From Malachius bipustulatus (Eukaryota > Arthropoda > Insecta > Coleoptera > Melyridae): DNA of 64,000 nt. The stretch covers positions 6,988,437-7,052,436 of the forward strand of contig OU342636.1 of the NCBI GenBank assembly GCA_910589415.1, written 5' to 3'. The notes under the pieces are model-generated. The model made no database searches and was not told where the DNA came from. It worked only from the letters and a program-made list of their open reading frames with translations. Both the position numbers and the translations under genes were made by a program. Shown here piece by piece: positions 45,501 to 58,060 of the stretch. Every line of letters starts with the position of its first letter. Position 1 is the stretch's first letter.

Positions 45501-46985
45501 GAAGAGAGAGAAAAATAATAAGTTGGTATCGAAGCTTATCGGTGACGGGAAGCGAAGGGGTTAAGTATAATAAGCATATGAAGCTTAGGTGCTTCCGGCG
45601 ATCTTGAATTAGGCGGCACTCAAAGAGGAAAAAGCCTGTCGAGGGTCCACCCTCTCCCACTGTTCATCTCTCCCCGCTCACTCGACCCATGGCGTGGTTG
45701 TCCCTCAGGGTCGAGAACAATCAATACTGCATCATAATTTTTAACTTTTGTATTAATCTACGGCTAGGTTCGAGTCTAGATGATTAGGGTAGTTCGGGTA
45801 CTGGGAGCGAAGGGGTAGGGTAATGTGTGAGTCTTTCAATCACTAAGAGGTGAGTAGAATATATATGGATAAGGGATACAAATGAGGATGAATATAAGTA
45901 GATATTGCCCCGGAGAGGGGGAGGAATAAACTTGAAACTTTACTGGATATATACCCTGTTGACTGAAACATCCTGGGCATAGGATTCACTGAATGGACGG
46001 AAAGAAGATCAGAATATATTTAAACGCAAAACAGAATGCGATAGATATCCCAGACGGACTACCTACTTGGGATGTTGTCTAACCTGTTAATTAATAATTA
46101 ATTTGTCGTGAAACCAGTTGAAATTTTTTTTTTCGTTTCGCTAATATCCGTATCAACATGAAAACATGCAGATTTTCCATCCTCTTTTAATGGCATCACT
46201 TCATCTTTACCTATAGTAAAGCCCATAGTTATAATGCACCATTTCTCTAAAGGCGTTCATAGTTTCACCTTATGCCGTACTTCTAGGGAGCATGCGTCCA
46301 GGAGCGTACGCTCTTCATTTTGAAAATTATTTAATTAATTGTAGTTCTCTAACGTTTCGTACCTCCGCGGACTGACATTGATCTCGTTCAAAAGTGAGGA
46401 TTGCACAACATGGAACAGCACAGTACAGTTTATAACTTCATACATTATTACAATATTCAGATAATTATTATTATATTCTTTTGAATCCGTCAAAGTTTAT
46501 TATATTCTTCTTTTTCAAATGCGTATCCATTTTATGAACAAATAAGTTAGATTGTTTAGTTAGTCAGAGCATATTCGCAGGTATATAAACCGTTCAAATA
46601 TTAATACGACTAGTAGGCTATGAAGTTTTGTTTTTAGGTTTACAAAAATGAAATTCCCGCTCACCGACTGCCGCGCATTTTCAGAAGATTTTAAACGCGA
46701 TTCCTCAAGAATGTTTCGAAAAAATATACAGTTTTAATGTCCTGGAAATTGCGGAACGCCACCCCTCCTTGACAGCCGACATGTTTTTAAGGAAACCGGC
46801 GCCGATGTATCACACGGACGATTTCTTTTTCGCGTTTTTTGTACGACTAGGTTCGAGTCTCACATATTGCCTTCATTTTGACACGGCAAGTCGCACCGTT
46901 TACAATTGATAGCAAAATACCGGATATTTATTATAGCAAATACACTCTTTGGCAACCTTTCAAGTCGCGTCCGTTCGAAATAGAA
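42548..46985. other. Long stretch without recognised genes
   Basis: Several GC-richer patches (42800-43170, 45200-45680) have open frames on both strands: 45101-45463 and 45229-45660 on minus, 45150-45518 on plus. They overlap each other and match no family. The patch 43060-43160 ('ggtcggggacttgcgccctg', 'gacgggaaacttcccacgtc') may be retrotransposon untranslated sequence. No splice structure or domain could be supported. Confidence 0.35.
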
Positions 46986-47400
46986 CGGTTCGAATGAATC
47001 CACACGGCGCCGACTGTCTATTGAAAAACAACTTTGATGCGAGAGTGTTGTAGGTCTTCGGTCGGGCCAGGTACAATCTATTTTAAATACGTTCCGATAA
47101 CATCAGGTCAAGTGAGTTGGGTTTGGGTGAGGGAACGGCGACGTGCGCCACATTAGCGGCCCACCAATGGCCGCTTGGGGCCATTTTAATTCGGTTCGAA
47201 TGAATTCACACGCCCACTGTCTATTGAAAAACAACTTTTATGGTCAGATGGGACTAGGTCCAGTCCGGGCAGATCAGGTATGGTTTATTTTTAATCAGGA
47301 CCGGTCGGATCGGTGTAGATCAGGTGGAGTTCGGGTCAGAGATGGGCTGAGATTCGATGCGTGCCGCGTCAGCGGCCAGCCACTGGCAGCTTTCGGCCAT
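46986..47400. repeat. Diverged two-copy tandem repeat, 206-bp period
   Basis: cggttcgaatgaat begins at 46986 and again at 47192. Both are followed by 'cacacg', 'cactgtctattgaaaaacaa' and end in 'gcgcc/gtgccgc...agcggcc...ggccatt'. The two copies have diverged in the middle. The open frame 47143-47424 across the second copy looks incidental. Confidence 0.7.
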
Positions 47401-47499
47401 TCTATTTTTTTTTTATGTTCATGAATTTCGAAATTCTTCAATCAAACCGTGATTTATATATCACCACACTGACGTCACAGGCTTCCCGCTGACATACCT

Positions 47500-47885
47500 T
47501 GTTTATTTGTATCATGGTTCTAATGATGAAACTTTATTATCAAAATGAGTGTTCGGTAATGCAGACACTGCACGCGTTGCTCCCATTTTACGGTAGACGT
47601 CATGGCACTTCAAAGTCGTCTCCCCAAAGTTTGGTGGCCAAATTCGGACAACCAGTCCGAACAACCAGTTACGTCGAAATAACGCCAAATCGGCCAAGAA
47701 CATCGCCGCTGTCTGAGACAGAGTGCAGGAGAACCCGAGGCAGTCAATTCCTCGCCGTGCACAAGAACTCGTCTTTCGCAGAATTCAACGTGGCGAATTT
47801 TGAGCTGGAACTTGCACCTGCACCCATACAAGATCCAGTTGGCCCAGGACATTAAAGGTTTTGATCATAGACAATGCTAAAAATC
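47500..47885 (+). pseudogene. Mariner-like N-terminal relic (DUF4817 type)
   Basis: In the 47499-47855 frame 'YYQNECSVMQTLHALLPFYG' and 'RRHGTSKSSPQSLVAKFG' match the first helix-turn-helix region of insect mariner-like transposases. A frameshift then leads to 'NNAKSAKNIAAV' followed by a stop, 'DRVQENPRQSIPRRAQEL', and in a third frame 'LHPYKIQLAQDIKGFDHRQ'. These are consecutive blocks of the family's N-terminal 150 residues. The catalytic domain is absent. This is a different copy from the C-terminal relic at 19041-19647. Confidence 0.8.
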
Positions 47886-50513
47886 AACCTGCCTTTATTG
47901 AAAAACACCCGATGAGCCAGTGGCGGATTTAGATGATTCTATAGATACACAAAGAACTGATCATAATATAGTTTAAACTTAATTGACAAACCGAGTATAA
48001 ACTTTTTGACATTTGTGCACTTCCAATAAATGTAGTCTTGATATTGACCAAGATGTAGACATTTTCATTACCCACTGGAAAATGAAATTGCTATTCTTAT
48101 AGAGTTTGCGTTGAACTATTCAGATTATCCGGGTGACGAGTCAGCACTGAGAGAAATCGAATGGCGACGTGTCGCTAACAGTCGGCTCCATGCAAATGCC
48201 AGAACAGTAACAATGGAAATATCGACTGTTCTGGATTTATATTCCAGGAAAACTTCCATTGTACTTCAGTTTTTTTGGCCTCTTTTTATTTGTCCATCCT
48301 CGACCATTCAGTTAAGTGTATCCAGTTCTCTATGTGATGCATCGTTGCCATGATTCATTCAGTTTTTTTATCGGTATGTTTGTGCATTTGAGCGTTTTGA
48401 CTTTACAATATTTTTTTATAACAAATTAATATTTGCAATTCCATGACTTTGGAACAAATCATACTGTGAATAAAAATCATTATTTAATGCCTACCTATAA
48501 GTTATGATGACGGACAGCGGTAGCCACCACAAAAAAATAAATAAATCAATGTCGTTGTTGATGACTGGGTGGGTGTTGAAACTGTGAAATCAACAGCTTT
48601 TGACTATACTTACAATTAATAGTTAGTTCTGTAAAATTTGTGTGAAGGAATTAACATATAAGACATTTAATAGGTTTCAGTTTTAGATATTTCTTTAAAG
48701 CGTGGGTATAAATGAACGTTTAAAAACCGTTTCAAGTAAACGTCACTGTAAACAAATATTAGTGTAGTCTGTAGATACACTGAGTGTTGTCTGTTGTGAT
48801 AACTAAGGATACATCTCGTTAGGTTTCTTACTCCTTCTATTGCATTGCATAGTCAATAGAGTTAAATTGAGACGTATTGTCAGAAATACGTTTGAATCGT
48901 CAGCAATTCTAAAAAGATGAGCGAAAGTGAGACTCTTGATACGCTTAGATTGATACAATAAAATTGTCGTCAAGCTCATCGGCTACTGTCAGTTGACAGT
49001 GACAGCGCTAAATATACTAATGAGGTTTGTTATTTGAAACTTTTTAATGCGATCTTATCTTATTAATACGAATCGTATCTTCAATGGTTCAAGATGTCCC
49101 TGTTCTGGCCCTTTAAATAGTTCTAACCCTGAATGAACACATATTTTCCAAAGCAATTTGCCCTCATAGAAAATGCCCGCCGCTAACGGTAAATACCTCA
49201 TTTATGTCACGAGTACAGAGTAGGAAGTTCGTCATCTAGTCATAGCATAAACTTATCTAATAAATTTATCCACTACTTTCATTCTCTCTTCCTTCCTCAA
49301 AATAAATATCCTGTTGTCATGAGCGATATTTGTGAAATTATATGGGTGTAATTGCGCATCAGTGAAATTGTCATAACAATAAGACATGACAGAAAATCGT
49401 CGATCTAGGGATCACAAATCAAAGAAATTTAACTGAACACACCACCAGGGTGTACAGTGGTGTGCTCAGAGTAGCCATACCAGAGTAGCTACTAGCTGCT
49501 AGTTGTTAACATCGTTTTGGTTACTTTTTTAACATCAGCCCAGGTCCATTAAATTGATACTCAAAACAGCTCTGGACACGTTTTACAACTATTTTTCCCT
49601 GTACCTTTTTACCTCTTACTATAAATACTTAATAATAATTAATATGATGTATTAGCAGGTTTGTGTAATTCCTTTTTCTCGTCACCGATAACATGACTTA
49701 TCTTATTTAAAGTTATTATTTTGCAGTTGAAATACGTTTTCCCTAGTTAAAGCTATTTTTGACTAATCCTTTTGGGTACAAAAATAACTAGTATTTACTG
49801 CCAATCAAATACGAATGTTAGTTCAAACTAGTTTTGATGACACGCCCTGACCTGACCTAACCAGTCAAAACTAGTTTGATGTTACAGTGAAAACTTGTTT
49901 CGATAGTATTTCCTATATTGTGTAAATATGTACAATAATGTACGAAAATATCAATGGCCTTGTGGAATTCAACTTCGTAAGCAATTACCAGTAGGACCGT
50001 TTTAATTGTTATCAGAGCATTATAAGTTACTTTGGAGTAAGCTGTTAGAATAATAGAAATCATTAACAATGGAAGCAAAAAGAGAATGAGAGAGAGGGAA
50101 GGAGCAGCGGTCACGGTATTATTGCGTTGAAGGAATTACCCGGTTAGGAAAGGTTTAACTTGCTAAAGAGACGAGAAAGTTGTATTGAGATTATTTTAAT
50201 CTTCTTGATTAATATTTTAAAACTTTGCTTGCCAATTCTAAAGAGAATACGAAACTTTGTTTTATAATGTAAATCCTTTGGAGAATATTCATCGAGAGAT
50301 AGAATAATATACGACTCAAAAATTTATAGAAATGAATAAGAGGAAGCGGAAAGGAATTTAATTTTTATTACTTCTTCTAACTGGAGACTAAACTTCAGCG
50401 ACTACGTTATTATTATGATTCTTGCTGATAAAACAAAGCGACAAACTAGATTGTACTTCACATCATTTTTGCAATTTATTTTATCTAAGTTAAATTTCTG
50501 GTAACTTGGCTTC
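47886..50513. other. No gene recognised
   Basis: AT-rich. At 49823-49837 and 49865-49879 tcaaactagttttga and tcaaaactagtttga form a perfect 15-bp inverted pair spaced by 27 bp. The open frames 48111-48353 (plus) and 49857-50114 (minus) show no family features. Confidence 0.4.
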
Positions 50514-50514
50514 G

Positions 50515-50680
50515 AGAACTAGCTCATTTAGGCAGTCACCAATTTTAATTTTACAAATAAATAAATTAACGAACACAAACAACTATTAAGTGCTGGGATT
50601 CGAAACGGTTTGAGTCAACGGCTTAACTAGGAGTCCTCGACCTAAACCGCCATGCTACAGTCCACTCTAAATTCAACTTT
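50515..50680 (-). mobile_element. tRNA-headed SINE, minus strand, partial
   Basis: Read on the minus strand: a head 'tagcatggcggtttaggtcg' with box A-like tggcggtttagg and box B-like gtttcgaatccc, followed by 'gcctaaatgag' and 'gaagccaagttacc', which match the body of the SINE at 52275-52510 (ggctaaatgaactcaa, gaagccaaaattgccacc). The tail diverges beyond this point, and no target duplication was found. Confidence 0.65.
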
Positions 50681-50899
50681 CTTATTAATTTACAAACTTA
50701 CATGTAAGTGTAATTCATTACCTACACCGTGCTTTGGGGTTGCAAGTCCCCCATCGGGAATCTCACCGGTGGGGGATAGGGAAACGCCTTCCTAGTATAG
50801 ATGGTACTGAAATTAAATACCCGGACTGACCAAAACTAGCAATTCAGATGTTAGAGGACACAGACTCCCACCTAGCCTCACCCGGTGCGATAACATCTC

Positions 50900-51820
50900 T
50901 CTGGCGACGAAAAGTTGCTATAAGGAGATGACGTTTCGTTGCTGTGCCCATTCAACTAGATTAATCTATTGCTTATACCGACCACCAACCGATAAGCAGA
51001 ATAGGGAACTTTTTTTGTCCCTGACAAAGACATTGATTTCATACAAATAAATTACCCTAAACCCGAGGTAGCTGTAGGAGATTTTGATTGATTTAGGCAC
51101 ATCACATCAACTGCCTTAAATATTCAAATTTCACTAATGAAGAAGGCCACGAGACGGAATCGTTTGCGATTAGCTGTGATTGTACCCACCTCGTTGACTA
51201 ACCAACATGCATTCCTGATCGCGATGGGGAATTCGCTAGCTTTCTGGATCTCTTTTTGACCACGAACGCTCAAATATATTCAATCTTGGCGAAAGCTCCA
51301 TTGGGTTCCCCTCAGACCAGAAACTCATCTCAACATCATGTGTCCTACCAAGGAAGCTAGTAAGCCGAGTATAGTATGACACTATAGACTATAGATCGGT
51401 CAAATAAGAAGAACTCAGGGAACAATATCGAGCTTTTCCATTACGGAGCGGTTGCTTCGGCTCTAATCATCCATCTGTTTGTGCTAGGGAAGCTACTCAA
51501 GTCATCTTAACGGGTATGAAAGCCTACATTTCCTCTTCACAAAAACAGTCCTCAAACAGTAAACCTTGGTTCAACAAAAGATGCAAAGAAGTCATTGCAT
51601 TCAAACAACTGGCTTTTATTAACCAGTCACCACTGACTAAATGCTCGTTGTTGAGAGCTCCGTAAAAAGAAGGCGAACCTGTTTTCTTCATACTCTTAGG
51701 TCGATTTTCAGGGAAGAACCCCGCCAACTACCCCGTCGGTAGAATTCAAAATGTCAGATATTGTTTTCCAACAGCGTGTCAAAAGGGCATTCAAAAACTT
51801 GGAATACTTTTTCGCACAAA
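50900..51820 (+). pseudogene. LINE apurinic-type endonuclease domain relic
   Basis: Degraded exonuclease-endonuclease-phosphatase domain of a jockey/CR1-like LINE. In several plus frames: 'EVAVGDFD' (about 51066-51090; the catalytic GDFN-like box), 'FAISCDCTHLVD' (51160), 'FLDLFLTTNAQIYS' (51240), 'APLGSP' (51295) and 'KPWFNKRCKEVIAFKQLAF' (51560), the post-endonuclease linker motif PWF...C. Stops and shifts lie between them. RT of the same lineage does not follow directly; the next LINE piece at 52.7 kb looks R1-like. Confidence 0.65.
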
Positions 51821-52264
51821 AAAAATTTGTGAAGAACAGAAAATCCCCCGGAGAGGCTGAAGTTCGTAGACGAGATTCAGCAGAAAGCTCACATTATTCC
51901 GTATAACAGTTGAAAAAGAATAAAAAATCCCGACACGGGATGCAGAAATGAGCGTTTCTATTAAAAAAGGATCGTAGGTAGTGGTATCTTAAATTACAAA
52001 CCAATATCCTTCTATCTCTTTCGACCATAATTAAAAGTGCGCATGCTGATCAAGGAGTAATTTCTTTACCACTCAAAGACATTTACAAAAACTTGGCATG
52101 AGGACAGAAAGGTATGGTACAATTACTGTAACTTTTATGCAATAATGTTGCTATAGGAAATATCAAAATTTTGCGGATAAAAAAATTCACATTTTCGCCA
52201 TTTCTACAATATAGCAACGTGGTTTTAGCAACGTAGTAATAAGAATAATTAGACGACAATAACC

Positions 52265-52520
52265 ATGTAATTCTAGGCACGAACGGTAGCGCGATGATTT
52301 AGGTCGCTGACTATGAAGCCGCTGACGCTGTCACAGTCTGGGTTCGAATCCCAGCTCAGCATGGTTGTTTGGTTTCGTTTATAAAACTATTCATTTCTTT
52401 AAAATCTTTCTGTGGCTAAATGAACTCAATCTTGAAGCCAAAATTGCCACCGTGGGTGACCTTATCTTACCTACACAGTTAAGACTGATGCTCCCTCTTT
52501 TTATAAAAAAATGTAATTCT
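52265..52520 (+). mobile_element. tRNA-headed SINE, 236 bp, with 10-bp target duplication
   Basis: atgtaattct at 52265-52274 and 52511-52520 brackets 52275-52510. The head contains 'ggtagcgcgatg' (box A-like) and 'gggttcgaatccc' (box B). The tail 'cttatcttacctacacag...gatgctccct' matches the tail of the 31127-31363 SINE, and both copies are almost the same length. The tRNA-like heads differ more than the tails do. Confidence 0.85.
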
Positions 52521-52724
52521 CGATTCAAAGGCTGCTGGCGAAACTTCGTGAATTTCTTCAAAGCCCCCTACAAATTTTGTAATTATTGTAAAATCAATTT
52601 ACCACAAGCTCAGTAGAATCTAAGGGATTTATTTATATACATTTGCAGGAAAAAACTGGTGAACATGTTACACTTTACAACCCTAAACTTAAATAGTTCC
52701 TGAAAAATGGAGGCGGTGTTACTC

Positions 52725-53544
52725 ATGACCAGAAGAAATCTATCACTGATAAGATTTAAAATCCAAAGCATGCAGATAACACCCAATAAAGCTATAAAAT
52801 ATCAGGGAGTATGGCTTGTGGCTTGACACAAAGCTGACCTTTGCAGAGCAAATCAACAGGACTGTCGCAAATTCCGAGGAAACTGTTAGGGTATTGAGTG
52901 GAATAATTTCAAACATATGGGGCCCAAGCTCATCTAAAAGGAGAGTTATTTCTGATGTTTAATGCACTTAGATTACTGTATGCTGCTCCGGCATGACATT
53001 CGATTCTGCAAAGCTAACGATTAGTGCAAAGGCTGAAGCGAGTACAAAGGATGATGTCTTTGATGTCTGTCAGAATCTGCAGCCCCTACCGAACGATTTC
53101 AGTCCTGGGAGGGAGCCATGGTGAGAGCAAGTATCCCCCCAATAGAACTTCTCGTAACGGAGAGAGCTGCTAGATACCGTGGTCAAGGTCGATATATGAT
53201 GCAAGACGAGGTAGGTACTGCAGAAATGGCAGGACAAATGGGATAATGGCGTTCAAGGACGATAAACGTGTCACCGGATACTTCATATTGATTTACAATC
53301 TATAATGGATCTACAGAGCTCAATACATGGAGTGGTTAATTACTTTATCACGCAGGCTCTGTCCGGACTCGGGTTCTTCAGAAAATATCTGTATGACCGC
53401 TGTATAATAGACTCGGTAAATTGCTTGTACTGTGGCGGGGTCGATGACGTGGGTCATACTCTTTTCGTAGAAAGAAAGATAGAAATTCACGGCAGCAACG
53501 GGGTAAAAATTAGAAGTGACGACGGTGTGCGAGAGTATGGTTAA
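52725..53544 (+). pseudogene. R1-like LINE ORF2 C-terminal relic
   Basis: Starts in the RT thumb ('KYQGVWL', 'DTKLTFAEQINRTVANSEE', with a break between). It continues 'GIISNIWGPSSSKRRV', 'KRVQRMMSLMSVRICSPY', 'WQDKWDN'-like and 'RVTGYFI'. The 53305-53544 frame reads 'VVNYFITQALSGLGFFRKYL' and 'VNCLYCGGVDDVGHTLF', the C-terminal C-x2-C...H knuckle in which the last Cys is replaced ('FVERK'). Order and motifs match R1-clade elements. It is broken in several places. The 53320-53673 minus frame is its shadow. Confidence 0.72.
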
Positions 53545-55547
53545 ATCGGAAAGGAGCTGGAATATCACAAGGGGTATAATTATTGAGAGAAAGGAGGTGA
53601 ATTGAGAGAAAGAAATGATAGGTAATTCTTGCTGGAATAGTTTTGTTACTAAGAGAAAAGAAAAAAAACTCAATTGGGGTGAGCAGAAAAACTTGACATT
53701 AGAAGTCTTTAAATGCGTAAGCGATTACCTGTACGGCAAGATGAGATGGAGGAGGGCGTCTAGTGGGAAGGTCATCTCTGGATGAGATTGGCTCCCTGGC
53801 TATGAAACGCGTTCGATGCGGTGATTTCTTATATCTGGGGAGTTGTGATTGGCTCTAACTGGTGTTTTTTTTATTATTTCACACGCTAAGCTGTGTTTGA
53901 ATTCTTCGCGTGAGAATGCGGCTATTATCTTACGGCATGAGGAATATGCGTCATAAAACTGAAATCAGCAGAATATTGAACATTTCTCTGTAGTTCTGTA
54001 ATATTGCATGTACCTAGTAGCATAAAGATGCATGTAAAACTACATTTATTTAGGTAATATTGCATAAGTTAGAGAATAAGGACCTAAACCTTGGCTTCTA
54101 AACTAGTGGTGTAGTTTTACAGAAACACTTGGTTGCCGTCTATTGGGAAATCTTCTTCTATACTCTCGAGCAGCACCAGCTGAGTTTGCATCACAAAATC
54201 TATACAAATAATTCATGCATCTTTGCATATTTTTCAGACGAGAATAACATGCATTTTTGTAAGAAAAAATGGTGTCATAATACTTGAAACTTGAAACAAA
54301 AAAAAATTGCTGCTGTACCTTGGCAACTCAAAAAACGAATAAATATCAGCCAGCTACTTGTGGCAGTACTCCACTATTATTCACATTTAGTGTTGTGAAT
54401 AAGTTTTAATTAATGATCAGAAAAACCAATTCACGCTTACAAAAGCAGCCACATTTTCCATCTTTATCAAGTTGGTTTCTTATTGTGGCGCAAAATTGGA
54501 AAGACTTGGGCAAATTAAGTTAGGTGAAAAATTTGGCATAACTATTGCAGACAAAAATACGAAGTTTCGACAAAATCGAAAAAGGTGTTTTCGTTTTAGG
54601 GTTTTCGAAAAGGAATCCGTTTGACGTAGGTCGCCTTACAGCAAAGAGGTCTGTCTTAACCCACTTTTCACCACTGACAGCTCTAGTTTTTGTTAGGTTA
54701 GGTATATTATAAAGTTTAAAGAACATTCCAAGAAGATTAGTAAAACAGATAGGTACCTAATTACTTTTATCAAAATTTCGAAGTAAAGTACGTTCCAACC
54801 TCCTGGACACATTTTAATATGCGGTTTTTCATTTCACTAAGAGAACTCCGTAACAGTTCAGGTGTATTGTTTATCACGATGAACTTGTCCGCTCTATTAC
54901 TTATCTTCGTTAATAACTAGTCTAAAAAATATCGAACACTGGTTGTAAATTCATAAAAAAATCACATTTAAGCATACAGAATCTGTCCAGCCACGTTATG
55001 ACGGCAGGATACGACTGATAAGTCAACCGTCACAAGACTCCTTCACTAAATCGGCCACTTAGGCAATTTTCTAATAAACAAATCATTCTTCTGTATCTCT
55101 GGGAATTAACTTAGGTATACAATATTCGAAACCACGCAAAACCTGCAAAAAAGCATTTCTGAAAACTGCTTCGTTATTTTGTGTGTTTCGGGAAATTGAC
55201 AAAAATTTCCTGGAATGTCTCGGAGTAGGGATACTTTTATACTATATCACTGGATAAGGAGAAAAGTGAGCACCTTATTCTAAGAAGCTTGTAACCGGGC
55301 CCAACAATAAACATAAACCCATTCAGTTTGAGAACGAAGAAAACAAACTTTGGAGCATTTTCATAACATTTTGAGCGATTTAAACTTTGTCTTAGTGGCA
55401 GGCCAAACTACTCTTTGACCTGCCCCTAAGGTTTGCAACAGTTCGTTCAATTTGTGTAATTCCGGAAGGACCACCACGCCAGAATATTTGAAAACAGTTA
55501 TCAACGTTCAAATTCTATCAAACTTTTTCCCATTACGAAAATAACAC
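53545..55547. other. No gene recognised
   Basis: AT-rich spacer. 'atgcat' and 'ttgcat' motifs cluster at 54000-54260. No open frame with family features. Confidence 0.4.
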
Positions 55548-56492
55548 TTAACCCGGCATTGGTCGCTAGGTGAATTGTAACACCAGTGGTCGCTAGCGAG
55601 CGTTTCGCTCGCATGTAAGATCAACAATTTTATTTTTTGAATTACAATACAGGGTGTTTGGTGATCGAACATCTAAAATCAAATTTAGAAAACCGCATTA
55701 GAAGCATAAAAAATAATTTCCAGATCAGGCGTTGTCTTTTTTTTGGCTGAGTATTTCCTAAACAAAGCCTACCTGGAAAATGTTTTTATTTTTTAATAAA
55801 ACAAATAAAAATTTAAATTTAATTAAATTTTTGATGAAATTTTAATTTGGCTGTCTAAGTACTGAAAAAAATAAAATATTTATAGATGATTTAGTTTTAC
55901 ATTTTTGTAAATATTTACTGAATGAAGCCCGATCAGGACAAAGTTATTCTTTTTTATGCTCATGATGTGGTTTTGTATAATATGAAATTTTATTTTGGCT
56001 TTCCGATCATAGAACATCCTTTATTAGCAATATTTGTTGTAGGTATTTTAAAATAAGGGGGAATAATGTTAACTTGCCAATATAAATTTGTTTGGTATAT
56101 AACTATAGGAATTTTTTACATTAAATAACACAAAGTGATTCGATTCTTAACCAAGCTAATACCATATACCATAAAAATAACAAATAACTTCAGATAAAGA
56201 AATTACAGCAACCCTTGCATATGGCTAGCAGACCTAAACATAAGAGCAGTTGAGTGACACGGGTGGTCGCTAATGAGCGTTTAGCTCGCGCAGCTGCAAC
56301 TGCGGTGAATGAAGCGTCCATAAAAAATAAATTTACCCGATTTTCATTACAAAATTCTTCCCATGTTTCTTCTAAAGGCTATAAACTGAGCTAGAAAAAT
56401 CGACAAGATTGTACGAGTTCAGGTAAGAGAATAATTACAGTTTAAAGACAATGGTGAGCTAAATGCTCACCTAGCGACCACTCCCGGGTTAA
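55548..56492. mobile_element. piggyBac-like MITE, 937 bp, TTAA target duplication
   Basis: TTAA at 55548-55551 and 56489-56492 flanks inverted repeats of 22 bp (55552-55573 and 56467-56488) matching at 20 positions. The left starts cccggcattggtcgctagg; the right, reversed, starts cccgggagtggtcgctagg. TTAA plus CCC ends is the piggyBac signature (Kolobok is the alternative). Near both ends are small palindromes of related form: gcgagcgtttcgctcgc (55598), gagcgtttagctcgc (56276) and ggtgagctaaatgctcacc (56453). No transposase inside. It is interrupted by a nested MITE. Confidence 0.83.
55648..56023. mobile_element. TACAGGGTG-type MITE nested in the piggyBac-like MITE
   Basis: Left end tacagggtgtttggtgatcg and right end, reversed, taaaggatgttctatgatcg form inverted repeats with TA at the borders, 376 bp in all. 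Interior noncoding. Confidence 0.65.
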
Positions 56493-57336
56493 AACTGTAG
56501 AAGACTTCAAATAACATTAGTGTAAGCCAGATTTTTCTATTTCATAAAATCAATCATAATAATTTAAACAAAACAAAATAATGTTACCCTATTAAAAAGT
56601 TGAAGTCCTTGACCATTGAAGTGACATTGACAACATCACTTTCTGTAACGGGAGAACCTGGTCGGGAGTTAGAGGTAGGTTAACCGAGTAACGAAGGAGT
56701 GACAACTTGTATATGAGAAACACTGTTTCGAATTATTTGTCGCATATCTGCTGAAGGATCTAGAGTTATGGATGAAATTACGAAGATAAATTACTATGAT
56801 TACCAACAACTCGTAGTTAAATTACAGTTATTTTGAAATAATCCATAAACGAATATCAGTTACAGTAAGAAAGCGTGAAATCGGAGCGTTTGAGCGTTTT
56901 TGGGTGAACACCAGCTGGACGCAGCAGATCTAGCCCACCTTGATCCTCTCAAAATCCTCAAGTTTCTCAAGAAAACGGATTTGGAGAGGTTGCTTCATTG
57001 ATGGGATCCAATAGTAACATTCACACTGGATTGTATAAGATACACCTCCGTGTAAAACTTGAAATGTTGTAGCTGCTACAAACTGACACATTTCAGTGTA
57101 ATGAGGAAATTCCTGAACCGAACGAGGTAGAAAGGACCCGAGTTTGTGTAATGGGATCACAAATCTTGATTTGATTCCAATGGATTTCTTCTTTGGAGGT
57201 CTAAATGTCTTGCATTATTGAATCTCGATACAAAAAAATGAAGATTAAGCCATTGTCGATAATCATGACTATGAGATAATAATAATTAGACTAATAATTG
57301 CCGTTTCATAATATTTATTTTTCAATTACTCATTAT
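56493..57336. other. Spacer with a LINE 3'-end fragment at about 56920-57170
   Basis: Around 56930-56995 a plus frame reads 'LAHLDPLKILKFLKKTDLER' then a stop, resembling the last residues of LINE ORF2 proteins and the ending 'KETDLVRVLH' at 23795-23825. The rest up to 57180 may be its 3' untranslated part. Weak. Confidence 0.35.
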
Positions 57337-57370
57337 AGTAGGGGAGCCCACGATGCTAAATGGGGATTTA

Positions 57371-57935
57371 CTCGAGCGTCGTGGAGACCTATTAGATTTG
57401 AGAGATTACATGATAAAAAGAAAAAAAAAGTCATATGATGTTTACCCGTTCACCGGTGGGGGGAGCGTCTACGGGGGGTCAAAGATGTAAAAAAAAACAG
57501 TCACATAGACATCTCCGAGCGCGTCAGATAATGATAGGGCGTATGCCCCACGTCTCTCTGATAATGGAGGTATGATAATCTGCCGGTTCGCATAGTGAGG
57601 GTGGCCGTACGGGGGGGGGGGGGGGGGGGGTACAAAATGAGAAAAAAAAATTCACTCAAGCGCGTCAGATTTTTAGAGGGGATGTTAAGTGACCCCGAAA
57701 GATGCTCACATTCAAAAGACTGACGATTTGGAGGTGACGCAAGCTTACGGGAGCTTTTCAAAATTGCAAAAAAAAATCGCCATTTTGATTTTCTCGAGCG
57801 CGTCAGATTAAGATATGGACGGTTCATCTTGATGTCCCAGATCTGATGACCAATAATCTGACGATTATCTAGAGGAGTTTTCTTAATCTGACGACTTGAA
57901 AAAAAATATATGAATGATTTTTTTTGTAATTTCTG
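57371..57935 (+). repeat. Array of about 140-bp units with a CTCGAGCGCGTCAGAT core
   Basis: Cores lie at about 57371 (variant ctcgagcgtcgtgg), 57514, 57654 and 57792, so the period is 138-144 bp. Each unit goes on through a G-rich run (ggtggggggag, a 20-base G run near 57610, gacgatttggagg) to an A-run just before the next core. Shorter inverted cores (aatctgacg) lie at 57854 and 57884. On the far side of the element the core is inverted at 58451 and 58591. Such subterminal arrays often bind transposase. Confidence 0.72.
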
Positions 57936-58060
57936 CATTTTGTTACCTAAAACGTACGAAAAATAGCATGCAAATAAAAATAAATCTATTTTTCAATTAG
58001 AATATAATTATATTGAGATTCGAATCTTTACATAATATGCAAATTTTTTTATGTTTTTTT

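Noticed and set aside
45101..45660. Overlapping open frames of 120-143 codons on both strands
   Set aside because: They overlap each other antisense, lack any family motif and lie in GC-richer sequence where long open frames arise by chance.
57610..57630. Run of 20 G as a G-quadruplex or regulatory signal
   Set aside because: A homopolymer in a repeat unit; length may be a sequencing artefact, and no function can be supported.
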